Under the pieces are notes generated by a model. The model had not been told where the DNA came from. It saw only the letters and a list, made by a program, of their open reading frames with translations, and did no database searches. From JBGQAS01 sp964498605 (lineage in GTDB: Bacteria > Chloroflexota > Anaerolineae > Anaerolineales > Anaerolineaceae), in the NCBI GenBank assembly GCA_964498605.1, contig CAZCHK010000024.1, positions 1 to 31,352 of the forward strand: a DNA stretch of 31,352 nt, read 5' to 3'. Of this stretch, positions 13,960 through 21,468 are shown piece after piece. The stretch's first letter is position 1. Each line of letters starts with the position of its first letter. Both the position numbers and the translations under genes were made by a program.

Positions 13960-15300
13960 ATGGGCAAGATCAATCATGTTGTTAAACGTAACGGGGCGAT
14001 CGTTCCGTTTGTTCCCGAGCGCATCACCAACGCCATTTACCGGGCGGCAGTCGCCGTGGGGGGCAGGGACCGCGCCCAGTCCGAGGCGCTCACCGCTCAG
14101 GTGATCGACTATCTGGAATCACAGACCCCGCCTGGTCTTTCCCCATCCGTCGAGCAGATCCAGGACGCGGTGGAGAAGGTGCTCATCGAAAACCAGCATG
14201 CCACGGTAGCCAAAGCGTTCATCCTTTACCGCGCGGAAAGAGCCCGCCACCGGGAACGCGAGCTGCGCGATTCGTCCACCCCGTCGACCAATGTCCCCTG
14301 GGCCAAGATCTGGCACGTGCTGGATTGGGCGGTGGCGCACGGCGTCAACACCATTTCCGGAATGAATGAGCGCATCGCTGGTGGGGAACTCGGCCGGCTC
14401 GTGGAGGAGTCCGAAGAAGCCTATCACGCCGATGTCGCCAACGCGGCCCAGAAAATCATCCAGAAGGGCAAGGATCTGCGCGTGGTCATCATCACCGGTC
14501 CCTCCTCATCAGGCAAGACGACCACCACGATCAAGGTCGGTGAGCACCTCAAGGAACGCGGCCTCAACCTGGTCACGCTCAACGTGGATAATTATTTCTT
14601 CGATCTCGAAATGCACCCCAGGGACGAGTTCGGGGATTACGATTTTGAGACCCCGCAGGCGCTGGACCTGCAGCTGATCAGCGACCACCTGGTGAAGCTG
14701 ATCGAAGGACGTGAAGTTTTGATCCCGTTCTACGATTTCAAGACCGGTCACCGTTACAACGAACGCACTCCCCTGCATCTCAAAGAGAACGACCTGATCC
14801 TCATCGACAGCCTGCACGGCCTGTACCCCGCCATGACCGAAGGCGTTTCCGCCAGCCAGAAATTTAAACTGTACCTGGAACCGCTGCTTCAAATGAAGGA
14901 TGAATACGGCAACTACGTGCGCTGGACGGATATCCGCCTGATGCGCCGCATGCTGCGCGACGCCGCCTACCGCGCCTATGATCCCACCCAGACACTGCTG
15001 CACTGGCACTACGTGCGCTCCAGCGAAATGATGAACATCATTCCCAACATCGTTTCGGCCGATTACATCGTCAATTCAGGCATGCCCTGGGAGCTGTGTG
15101 TGTACCGGCCCAAGCTGCTGGCTTCCTTTGAGAAATGGGTCAGGGAGTACGAAAGCGATCCGCGCCGCGAGGATGCCTTTGAGCGCGCGGTGCGCGTGCA
15201 TGCACTGCTGCAGAAGGTCACTCCGCTGGAGGACGACAGCTTCGTGCCTGACGATTCAGTCATTCGCGAATTCATCGGCGGAAGCGCCCTGAAGTACTGA
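13960..15300 (+). CDS. ATP-cone/uridine-kinase-like fusion
   Basis: A 446-residue protein. Residues about 3-93 are an ATP-cone domain, the allosteric nucleotide sensor best known from ribonucleotide reductases and NrdR (KRNGAIVPFVPERI..., ending ILYRAERAR). After a helical linker comes a P-loop kinase of the phosphoribulokinase/uridine kinase family. Walker A is GPSSSGKT at 180-187, then the NVDNYFFD substrate region, DFETPQALD, and FYDFKTGHR. The likely reaction is nucleotide-dependent phosphorylation of a nucleoside or a sugar-like substrate, with adenine-nucleotide control through the cone. GGAGG lies 4-5 nt before the ATG at 13960; the ORF open to 13828 is an upstream extension through another gene. 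The HMG-CoA reductase gene starts 46 nt downstream, but a link is not evident. Confidence 0.88.
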   Translation: MGKINHVVKRNGAIVPFVPERITNAIYRAAVAVGGRDRAQSEALTAQVIDYLESQTPPGLSPSVEQIQDAVEKVLIENQHATVAKAFILYRAERARHRERELRDSSTPSTNVPWAKIWHVLDWAVAHGVNTISGMNERIAGGELGRLVEESEEAYHADVANAAQKIIQKGKDLRVVIITGPSSSGKTTTTIKVGEHLKERGLNLVTLNVDNYFFDLEMHPRDEFGDYDFETPQALDLQLISDHLVKLIEGREVLIPFYDFKTGHRYNERTPLHLKENDLILIDSLHGLYPAMTEGVSASQKFKLYLEPLLQMKDEYGNYVRWTDIRLMRRMLRDAAYRAYDPTQTLLHWHYVRSSEMMNIIPNIVSADYIVNSGMPWELCVYRPKLLASFEKWVREYESDPRREDAFERAVRVHALLQKVTPLEDDSFVPDDSVIREFIGGSALKY

Positions 15301-15307
15301 TCTTTTT

Positions 15308-15323
15308 TGATAGTTTTTGAAAG
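15308..15323 (+). promoter_or_regulatory. TGAYAG direct-repeat operator candidate, copy A
   Basis: TGATAG-TTTT-TGAAAG, 23 nt upstream of the HMG-CoA reductase start codon. The half-sites are 10 bp apart, one helical turn. Copies B and C before the DUF35 gene share the same layout. Confidence 0.6.
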
Positions 15324-15346
15324 TCCTGTGCACTTAGGATTACAGC

Positions 15347-16615
15347 GTGACACCCAAATTCTACGAACTGGCCATCCCTGAAAGGCTGCGCCTGATCGCG
15401 GCTGAGGCCGGATTGACGGAGGCTGAAACCCGCGCTCTCAGCGGAGAGGGAACGCTTTCCGCCGCGCAGGCCGACCACATGGTGGAAAACAGCATTGGCG
15501 TGTATTCCCTGCCGCTCGGCGTGGCGCGCAATTTCATCATCAACGGGCAGCCTGTCACGATACCCATGGTCATCGAGGAGCCCTCCGTCGTGGCGGGTGC
15601 GTCATTCATGGCCAAGCTGGCCGCGGGGGGTGGCGGATTCAAAGCATCCGCCTCCGAACCGGTCATGATCGGCCAGATCCAGGTGCTGGATATCAAGGAC
15701 CTGGCCGCGGCGCAGCGTGCCGTGGAAGAACACAAATCTGATTTGCTGGCTGAAGCCAACCAGGTCGATCCCATGCTGGTGAAGCTGGGAGGCGGCGCGC
15801 GTGGCATCGAAACGCGCGTCATCCAGGATTCGCCCATCGGGGCGTTCCTGGTCGTGCACCTGCTCTATGACGTGCGCGACGCCATGGGCGCCAACGCGGT
15901 CAACACTGCCTGCGAGCTGCTGGCTCCCCGCATCGAATCCCTCACCGGCGGACGCGTCCTGCTGCGCATCCTGTCCAACCTGGCAGACCGCCGCCTGGCC
16001 CGTTCCTCGTGTACGATCCCCCTCTCCCAGCTGGCCTTCGATGACTTCAGCGCTGAATCCGTACGCGACAACATCGTGGCTGCCTGGGCGTTTTCTGAAG
16101 CGGATCCCTACCGCGCCGCGACGCACAACAAGGGCATCATGAACGGGATTGACGCGGTCGTCATTGCCACCGGCAACGACTGGCGGGCCATCGAGGCTGG
16201 GGCTCACGCCTACGCTGCTCGCTCGGGGCGGTACACCAGCCTGAGCCGCTGGTACACAAACGATCAGGGTGACCTGTGCGGCGAGCTGGAGCTGCCCATG
16301 GCGGTCGGGATCATCGGGGGCGCCACGCGCGTGCACCCGGCTGCCCGCGCCGCGCTGAAACTGATGAATGTCAGATCGGCAGCTGAGCTGGCGCAGATCA
16401 TCGTCTCGGTCGGCCTGGCGCAGAACCTGGCAGCCCTGCGCGCTCTTGCCACGGAAGGCATCCAGCGCGGGCACATGAGCCTGCACGCCCGCCAGGTGGC
16501 GGTCGCGGCTGGCGCATCCGAACAGGACGTGGAGGCTATCGCCAACCAGCTGGTGCGTGAAAAGCAGGTCAACCTGCTGCGCGCCCAGCAGCTCGTCAAT
16601 GAGCGCAAAAAGTAA
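15347..16615 (+). CDS. mvaA: HMG-CoA reductase, class II
   Basis: A 422-residue class II (bacterial and archaeal soluble) enzyme. Catalytic residues align with the Pseudomonas mevalonii enzyme at a constant offset of 5: Glu78 in EEPSVVA, Lys262 in HNKGIMNG, Asp278 in ATGNDWRA and His376 in GHMSLHAR. DAMGANAVNT, the HMG-CoA-binding signature, is also present. It interconverts HMG-CoA and mevalonate; beside an HMG-CoA synthase gene, the biosynthetic direction is likely. The start is GTG at 15347. AGGA lies 7 nt upstream, but TAGGAT at 15335-15340 could equally be a -10 box for a near-leaderless message. It is the first gene of the mevalonate cluster, with a TGAYAG repeat just upstream. Confidence 0.95.
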   Translation: MTPKFYELAIPERLRLIAAEAGLTEAETRALSGEGTLSAAQADHMVENSIGVYSLPLGVARNFIINGQPVTIPMVIEEPSVVAGASFMAKLAAGGGGFKASASEPVMIGQIQVLDIKDLAAAQRAVEEHKSDLLAEANQVDPMLVKLGGGARGIETRVIQDSPIGAFLVVHLLYDVRDAMGANAVNTACELLAPRIESLTGGRVLLRILSNLADRRLARSSCTIPLSQLAFDDFSAESVRDNIVAAWAFSEADPYRAATHNKGIMNGIDAVVIATGNDWRAIEAGAHAYAARSGRYTSLSRWYTNDQGDLCGELELPMAVGIIGGATRVHPAARAALKLMNVRSAAELAQIIVSVGLAQNLAALRALATEGIQRGHMSLHARQVAVAAGASEQDVEAIANQLVREKQVNLLRAQQLVNERKK

Positions 16616-16633
16616 ATCACGTGGGAGCACTGC

Positions 16634-17707
16634 ATGGATGAAACACCTCTCATCACCCCTTTGAAACCAAACCGCCCGGTGGGCATCAGCGGGTACGGCG
16701 CCTACGTGCCGCGCTACCGCCTGCCCGCCAGCGAGATCAACCGCGTCTGGTCGGACGGGAAAGGCGGCGCACCAATTAAAGAAAAAGCCGTTCCGGGTCT
16801 GGATGAGGATGTCATCACCATGTCCATCGAGGCAGCCCGCAACGCGCTGGCTCGCGCCGCGATCGACCCGACGCAGCTGCGCGCGGTGTGGATCGGCTCC
16901 GAGTCGCATCCCTACGCGGTCAAACCCTCCAGCACCATCGTGGCGGAAGCCATCGGCGCCACGCCAAACATCCAGGCGGCAGACATGGAGTTCGCCTGCA
17001 AGGCCGGGAGCGAGGCGATGGTGGCGGCCATCGGGCTGGTCGGTTCCAGCATGGCCGAATACGCCCTCGCCATCGGCATGGACACAGCCCAGGGCAAACC
17101 CGGCGACGCGCTGGAATTCACCGCCGCGGCGGGCGGCGCTGCTTTCATCATCGGTCCCGCCGAGACTTCCCTGGCGCTCATCCAGTCCTGCTATTCGTTC
17201 GTCAGCGACACGCCGGATTTCTGGCGGCGTGAGTATCAGCGCTATCCCGAGCACGGGCAGCGCTTCACCGGAGAACCGGCCTATTTCAAGCACATCAGCG
17301 AGGCGTCCCTGCGCCTGATGAAGGCCATCGGCACGAGCGCCAAAGATTACCGCTACGCTGTTTTTCACCAGCCCAACGCCAAGTTTCCGCAGAAAGTCGC
17401 CAGGCAGCTCGGCTTCAGCGAAGAACAGATCAAGCCCGGACTGCTCTCTCCCGTGATCGGCAACACGTACGCCGGATCATCCCTGATCGGCCTGACGGCG
17501 GTGCTGGATATCGCCCAGCCCGGCGAGCGCATCCTTATGGTCTCGTACGGGTCAGGCGCGGGATCGGATGCCTTCGACCTGGTCGCCACGAAAGAACTCA
17601 CCGTGCGCAGGGACAAGGCACCTTCCACCCAGGATTACATTGACCGCAGGACGGTCATTGACTACGCCCTGTACGCGCGCTACCGCCGCAAGATCGACAT
17701 GGGATGA
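16634..17707 (+). CDS. HMG-CoA synthase, archaeal type
   Basis: A 357-residue thiolase-fold enzyme with all three catalytic residues of HMG-CoA synthase: Glu90 in GSESHPYAVKPS, the nucleophile Cys122 in MEFACKAGSEA and His245 in VFHQPNAKFP. Length and sequence are of the archaeal type, about 350 residues, rather than the larger eukaryotic or firmicute form. It condenses acetyl-CoA with acetoacetyl-CoA to HMG-CoA. The ATG has GGGAG 6 nt upstream. It follows the reductase by 18 nt and its stop overlaps the thiolase-like ATG (ATGA), so the three form one operon. In archaea this enzyme sits in a complex with thiolase and DUF35. Confidence 0.94.
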   Translation: MDETPLITPLKPNRPVGISGYGAYVPRYRLPASEINRVWSDGKGGAPIKEKAVPGLDEDVITMSIEAARNALARAAIDPTQLRAVWIGSESHPYAVKPSSTIVAEAIGATPNIQAADMEFACKAGSEAMVAAIGLVGSSMAEYALAIGMDTAQGKPGDALEFTAAAGGAAFIIGPAETSLALIQSCYSFVSDTPDFWRREYQRYPEHGQRFTGEPAYFKHISEASLRLMKAIGTSAKDYRYAVFHQPNAKFPQKVARQLGFSEEQIKPGLLSPVIGNTYAGSSLIGLTAVLDIAQPGERILMVSYGSGAGSDAFDLVATKELTVRRDKAPSTQDYIDRRTVIDYALYARYRRKIDMG

Positions 17708-18867
17708 GCAGTCACATGAGCGAGATCGTCATTGCCGGTGTGGGCCAGATCCCCGTCGGTGAGCATTGGGAGCTTTCCCTGCGCGCCATGGCGGCCCGGG
17801 CCATCTCCGCCGCGCTGAAGGATGCCGGCGACCTCAAACCCCAGGCGTTGTATGTTGGTAACCTCCTCAGCCCGGTCGTTTCGCGCCAGGCGAACCTTGG
17901 CGCGCTGCTGGCCTCCAACAGCGCCTTGAACGGCATTGAAGCTTTCACTGTTGAAGCGGCCGAAGCCTCCAGCGCAGCAGCCTTCCGCCTGGGTTACCTG
18001 GCGATCCGTTCCGGGTATGTTGATTCAGCGCTGGTCGTCGGCGTTGAAAAGGTCACCGACATGGTCAGCAACAGGCTGGAGACACACATCAGCGAGGTGC
18101 TGGATTACGACTACGAGAACTACAGCGGTCTCACACCAAACGGTCTGGCAGCCCTTCTCATGCAGCGCTACATGCACGAGTACGGTGCTCCGCGCAGCGC
18201 ATTCGCGGATTTTGCCGTCATCCCGCACAACAACGCGTCCGGGAATCCAAACGCATACTTCCACAGCACGATCAGCGCGGAGACCTATCACAAGACACCC
18301 GCCATGGTCGATCCGCTCAACACCTACGACATCGCCCCGGTGCTGGACGGCGCTGCCGCGCTGCTGCTGTCCCGCGCTGACCGCCTGCCAAAGGATCATG
18401 CCCACCCCATCGTGCGCGTCACCGCCTCCGCCAACAGCATCGATGCCCTTTCCATTCACGACCGCTCCAATCCGCTCGAATTTTCAGCAGCGAAGCGTTC
18501 CACGGAACAGGCCTGTTCACAGGCGGGCATCCTGCCGGGGGACACCGACTTTTTCGAGCTGTCCGATACACACACCATCCACACCTGCCTTTCCATGGAG
18601 GCAGCCGGTATCGCCCGCAAGGGTGAAGGCTGGCGGCTATCGCAGAACGGCTCGCTGGCCTCAGACAGCGTGCGCTTTTCGAGCATGGGCGGCTGCATGG
18701 GCCGCGGCAACACACTGGGGGCAAACGGCGCGTACCAGCTGGCCGAGGCTGTCCTGCAGCTGCGCGGGCAGGCAGGGGCCTGCCAGTTGCACGGCGCCAG
18801 GCTGGCCCTGGTCCAATCGCTGGGAGGCGCGGCAGGCACCGCCATCACGCACATCCTGCAGCTGTAA
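17704..18867 (+). CDS. Thiolase-fold protein lacking all three catalytic residues
   Basis: A 387-residue thiolase homologue of the archaeal acetoacetyl-CoA thiolase type, as shown by its neighbours and by GVEKVTDM and the MQRYMHEYG segment. The nucleophile motif VEAACASG of active relatives reads VEAAEASS here: Glu87 replaces Cys. The HDCF histidine is Ser287 in FELSDTH, and the GHxxGATG histidine is Asn336 in GNTLGANG. The fold, length and end (SLGGAAGTAITHIL) are otherwise intact, so this is not random decay. It probably cannot perform thiolase chemistry and may serve as a structural or CoA-channelling partner of the HMG-CoA synthase. The start at 17704 overlaps the upstream stop (ATGA); an ATG at 17716 is an alternative. 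Confidence 0.88.
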   Translation: MSSHMSEIVIAGVGQIPVGEHWELSLRAMAARAISAALKDAGDLKPQALYVGNLLSPVVSRQANLGALLASNSALNGIEAFTVEAAEASSAAAFRLGYLAIRSGYVDSALVVGVEKVTDMVSNRLETHISEVLDYDYENYSGLTPNGLAALLMQRYMHEYGAPRSAFADFAVIPHNNASGNPNAYFHSTISAETYHKTPAMVDPLNTYDIAPVLDGAAALLLSRADRLPKDHAHPIVRVTASANSIDALSIHDRSNPLEFSAAKRSTEQACSQAGILPGDTDFFELSDTHTIHTCLSMEAAGIARKGEGWRLSQNGSLASDSVRFSSMGGCMGRGNTLGANGAYQLAEAVLQLRGQAGACQLHGARLALVQSLGGAAGTAITHILQL

Positions 18868-18880
18868 CCGATCCAAAACG

Positions 18881-18896
18881 TGATAGTTTTTGACAG
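18881..18896 (+). promoter_or_regulatory. TGAYAG direct-repeat operator candidate, copy B
   Basis: TGATAG-TTTT-TGACAG, 14 nt after the thiolase-like stop codon. It contains TTGACA, but no acceptable -10 box follows at 16-18 nt. Confidence 0.65.
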
Positions 18897-18942
18897 TTAC
18901 TCGCCTTGATAATCCCACTTTGCGCGTCCACATGCGGAAAAT

Positions 18943-18958
18943 TGATAGTTCCTGACAG
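18943..18958 (+). promoter_or_regulatory. TGAYAG direct-repeat operator candidate, copy C
   Basis: TGATAG-TTCC-TGACAG, 62 bp (about six helical turns) downstream of copy B and 55 nt before the DUF35 start codon. CTGACA (18952-18957) with TACGGT 17 nt later could be a weak promoter. Confidence 0.65.
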
Positions 18959-19013
18959 GATCGGCGCACTACACTACGGTTGAAATAAATTACGAAAAAA
19001 TGGAGTCTTGATC

Positions 19014-19424
19014 ATGGAAGTTCCGCGACACTGGAGATTACGCAAACAGAGGTACGCCCTGGTGGGAGAGACCTGCCCGCATTGCGATGCCAAGCTCTTC
19101 CCCCCGCGCGATGTCTGCCCGCACTGCGGTGGAGAAGCCAAACAGGAATTCGCCTTCAGCGGCAGGGGAACCGTTTACTCCTACACGATCATGAACGACG
19201 CTCCAGCCGGTTTTGATGAACAGGCTCCTTACACGGTAGCATTGGTAAAGCTGAACGAAGGCCCCATGGTGACCGCACAGTTGACTGACCTGGGCAGCCA
19301 GGCAGTTGAGATCGGCATGCCCGTTGAAATGGTCACCCGGCGCATCCGCCAGGACGGCGACGAGCGCGGCATGCTGGTGTATGGGTACAAGTTCCGACCA
19401 TTGGGATTTGGTACCACCAAATAG
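19014..19424 (+). CDS. DUF35 zinc-ribbon/OB-fold protein of the HMG-CoA synthase complex
   Basis: A 136-residue protein. A rubredoxin-like zinc ribbon occupies about 20-43 (CPHC and CPHC pairs) and an OB fold with GRGTVYSYTIMNDAPAGF follows, the usual DUF35 order. In archaea the DUF35 protein bridges acetoacetyl-CoA thiolase and HMG-CoA synthase and helps CoA intermediates pass between them. The ATG at 19014 has GGAG 8 nt upstream; a TTG at 19008 is possible. Unlike the upstream three genes it sits after a 146-nt spacer with two TGAYAG repeats, so it probably has its own promoter under the same control. Confidence 0.92.
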   Translation: MEVPRHWRLRKQRYALVGETCPHCDAKLFPPRDVCPHCGGEAKQEFAFSGRGTVYSYTIMNDAPAGFDEQAPYTVALVKLNEGPMVTAQLTDLGSQAVEIGMPVEMVTRRIRQDGDERGMLVYGYKFRPLGFGTTK

Positions 19425-19550
19425 AGTCTTTTTCTTGTATTCTTACGCATACCCCCAAAATACAGAGAAGAAATAACAAATTCCATTCCCGTGCATCAGG
19501 ATGCCGTGCATCTCTGTTGCGGACAAAGAAAGGCGTTAATATCGTCAATT

Positions 19551-19589
19551 ACTATGAAATTCCACTATCGGATAGCGGAATTTCATAGT
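19551..19589. repeat. 39-bp near-perfect palindrome before the decayed ATPase
   Basis: The arms ACTATGAAATTCC (19551-19563) and GGAATTTCATAGT (19577-19589) are perfect over 13 bp. An inner stem CTATC/GATAG flanks a central G, leaving one A/C mismatch. It ends 11 nt before the ATPase start codon. There is no T-tract, so it is more likely an operator, recombination site or small element remnant than a terminator. Confidence 0.8.
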
Positions 19590-19600
19590 GTTATTGAGAT

Positions 19601-20568
19601 ATGATTGATCGTACCCATCTCAGACAAATCGTTCAAAATAAACTCGATACCAATCGTATCGTCGCCTTGATCGGCCCCAGACGGTGCGGAAAAACCACCC
19701 TGGCGCGAGAATTCGTCTCCCCAAGCTCCGTCAATTATTTTGACCTGGAAGACCCGCTGAGCCTGGCGCTGCTTGATCAGCCCATGACCGCTTACAAGAT
19801 TTGAATGGATTGATCGTGATCGACGAGATTCAGCCACGACCAGACTTTTTTCCCTTGCTGAGAGTGCTGGCGGACCGAAACCCGCTCCCAGCTCGGTTTT
19901 TGATCTTAGGCAGTGCTTCTCCCAATCTTCTGCGACAATCCTCTGAGAGCCTGGCCGGGCTCATCTCCACCCTTTCAATGAGTGGGTTTAGTCTTGAGGA
20001 AGTGGGAGCGCAGGCACAAAACGCCCTCTGGCGGCGCGGTGGATTTCCGCTTTCATTCACCGCATCCAGCGAAGGCACAGCGCGCCGATATGTCGATTTA
20101 CTCCATGATCTTTTTATGGTGCGGCTGCTTCAACCCTGGTATGCCAACCTGGGAAAACGACAGGTGAAGTCTCCAAAAGTGTATATTCGTGACACGGGGT
20201 TGCTCCACATTCTCCTGGGGATCCGCACCGAACAGGAACTGCTTTTACACCCCCGCAGCGGTGCATCCTGGGAGGGGTTCGTGATTGAAGAGATGATCAA
20301 GGCGACTGCCCCTGAGGAAGTCTACTTTTGGGGTACCCACTCCGGGACTGAACTGGACCTGCTGATGATCAAAGATGGCAAGAAAATTGGTGTAGAGTGT
20401 AAACGTGTTGACGCTCCTCGCCTGTCACCATCGATGCGGACGGTCATGCAAGAATTAGAATTAACCGCCCTGCTCGTCGTTTATCCTGGATCAAAACGCT
20501 ATCCACTGGCTGAGGATATCTGGACGGTGCCACTCTCCAGCCTGGCGGAAGAGAGAAAAGCATGGTGA
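19601..20568 (+). pseudogene. Decayed DUF4143-type AAA ATPase (frameshift, apparent internal deletion)
   Basis: The 5' part (19601-19804, 67 residues) carries Walker A, GPRRCGKTT, and stops early. The next frame resumes at once with GLIVIDEIQ (Walker B) and runs to 20568 (LGSASPNLLRQSSESL, then SPKVYIRDTGLLH, GASWEGF and a C-terminal nuclease-like VECKR). The change of frame near 19795-19803 is a frameshift. In addition, GGFPLSF passes directly to TARRYVDLL, whereas family members have roughly 80-90 residues between these motifs, so an in-frame deletion near 20060-20070 is likely. The ATPase is probably inactive. These genes are common, mobile and often lost. It marks the start of the AT-richer accessory zone. 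Confidence 0.87.
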
Positions 20569-20905
20569 TAAGCAAACAGATTTCATAAAGTCACGCTTAC
20601 CCAATTCGCGCAGATCAAATCCTATTTACGGGTATAAGGTCTGACCCGTCCGAGCTGGTACGCGGTAGCTGAGTGTAAAATCCTTTCCGAAAAACAAGGC
20701 GCTTTCCAGATTTAGAAGGTGCTCTTTGTTTTACAGGGATTGGGAAATGTATGATTGTTTATGTGGCAGAAAATTGGCTAGAAGCGTTTTTATATCGTGA
20801 AATTGAGCCAATTCCCAAGCAAAGTGCACATCCGCTTATGCGCAAACAATGGAAACCGTTGGATGGCATAACAAGCGATATTCAATTATTCTATATAATG
20901 AATAA
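20569..20905 (+). other. Noncoding stretch with an imperfect hairpin
   Basis: No supported gene. A 12-nt imperfect stem, AAAACAAGGCGC (20691-20702) against GCTCTTTGTTTT (20721-20732) with one mismatch and one G-T pair, is the only clear structure. A 60-codon ORF at 20751-20933 has no recognisable motif and overlaps the next fragment in another frame. Confidence 0.4.
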
Positions 20906-21154
20906 TTATGCAGCCCCGAAGACACTATCCTAACTAAACTCGAATGGTATCGCCTTGGAGGTGAGGTGTCGGAGCGTCAATCGCGTGACATTCTTGGTGT
21001 GCTGAAAACTCGCGCCAGTGGACTCGACCTGGCCTATTTGCGGAAATGGGCGAATGAACTCAAAGTCAGTGACATCCTGGAACATGCTTTGAAAGAAATG
21101 AAAAAAAAGAGGAGGTCTCTGGAAAATCTCCTGGTCTTCTGTTGCGCGGGCTGA
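20906..21154 (+). pseudogene. C-terminal fragment of a conserved hypothetical protein
   Basis: The frame opens after a stop at 20903 with PEDTILTKLEWYRLGGEVSE and continues to RDILGVLK...LDLAYLRKWANELKVSDILEHAL. This matches from memory the C-terminal end of a widespread conserved hypothetical family, sometimes near toxin-antitoxin or nucleotidyltransferase genes. The N-terminal part is missing and no start codon with a binding site is found upstream. The last residues after KKKRRS look unlike the family and may be read-through. I regard it as a remnant and am moderately sure of the family resemblance only. Confidence 0.6.
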
Positions 21155-21468
21155 GTCGAATATACAGGTGTAAATTCCAGCGGGTTTACTGAATGAACTA
21201 ATCTTATCAGTGGAGGTTCTATATGATAAAAAAGTTCTCCAGAAATGAAGGCGCAATTTTGTGAATGGCAGTTCATGCTCGGGAGTAAAATAATTATTGA
21301 TAACATATTATTGTAAAAAAAAATTTCTCTCTTCAAATCCAATCGCACACCCACATGCTGGAAATGGGTGGTTTTGAGTAGTTAGGCAGGTCGGTAAACC
21401 ACCCTTCTACCTGACGCATAACATTAGATCATGGTCAAATCTCTTCGCCGGAAAGGAGTTTATCCACA
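21155..21468 (+). other. AT-rich gap with a micro-ORF
   Basis: No normal gene. ATG at 21223 with GGAGG 6 nt upstream opens a 13-codon ORF (21223-21264), MIKKFSRNEGAIL, which could be a truncated gene start or a leader peptide. A short stem CACCCA/TGGGTG lies at about 21350-21373. Confidence 0.35.

Noticed and set aside
15602..17368. A 588-codon minus-strand ORF
   Set aside because: It is antisense to HMG-CoA reductase and synthase. Long shadow frames are expected in GC-rich coding DNA, and no motif is present.
17936..18883. A 315-codon plus-strand ORF in another frame
   Set aside because: It overlaps the thiolase-like gene, is rich in Arg, Ser, Thr and Pro as shadow frames are, and has no motif.
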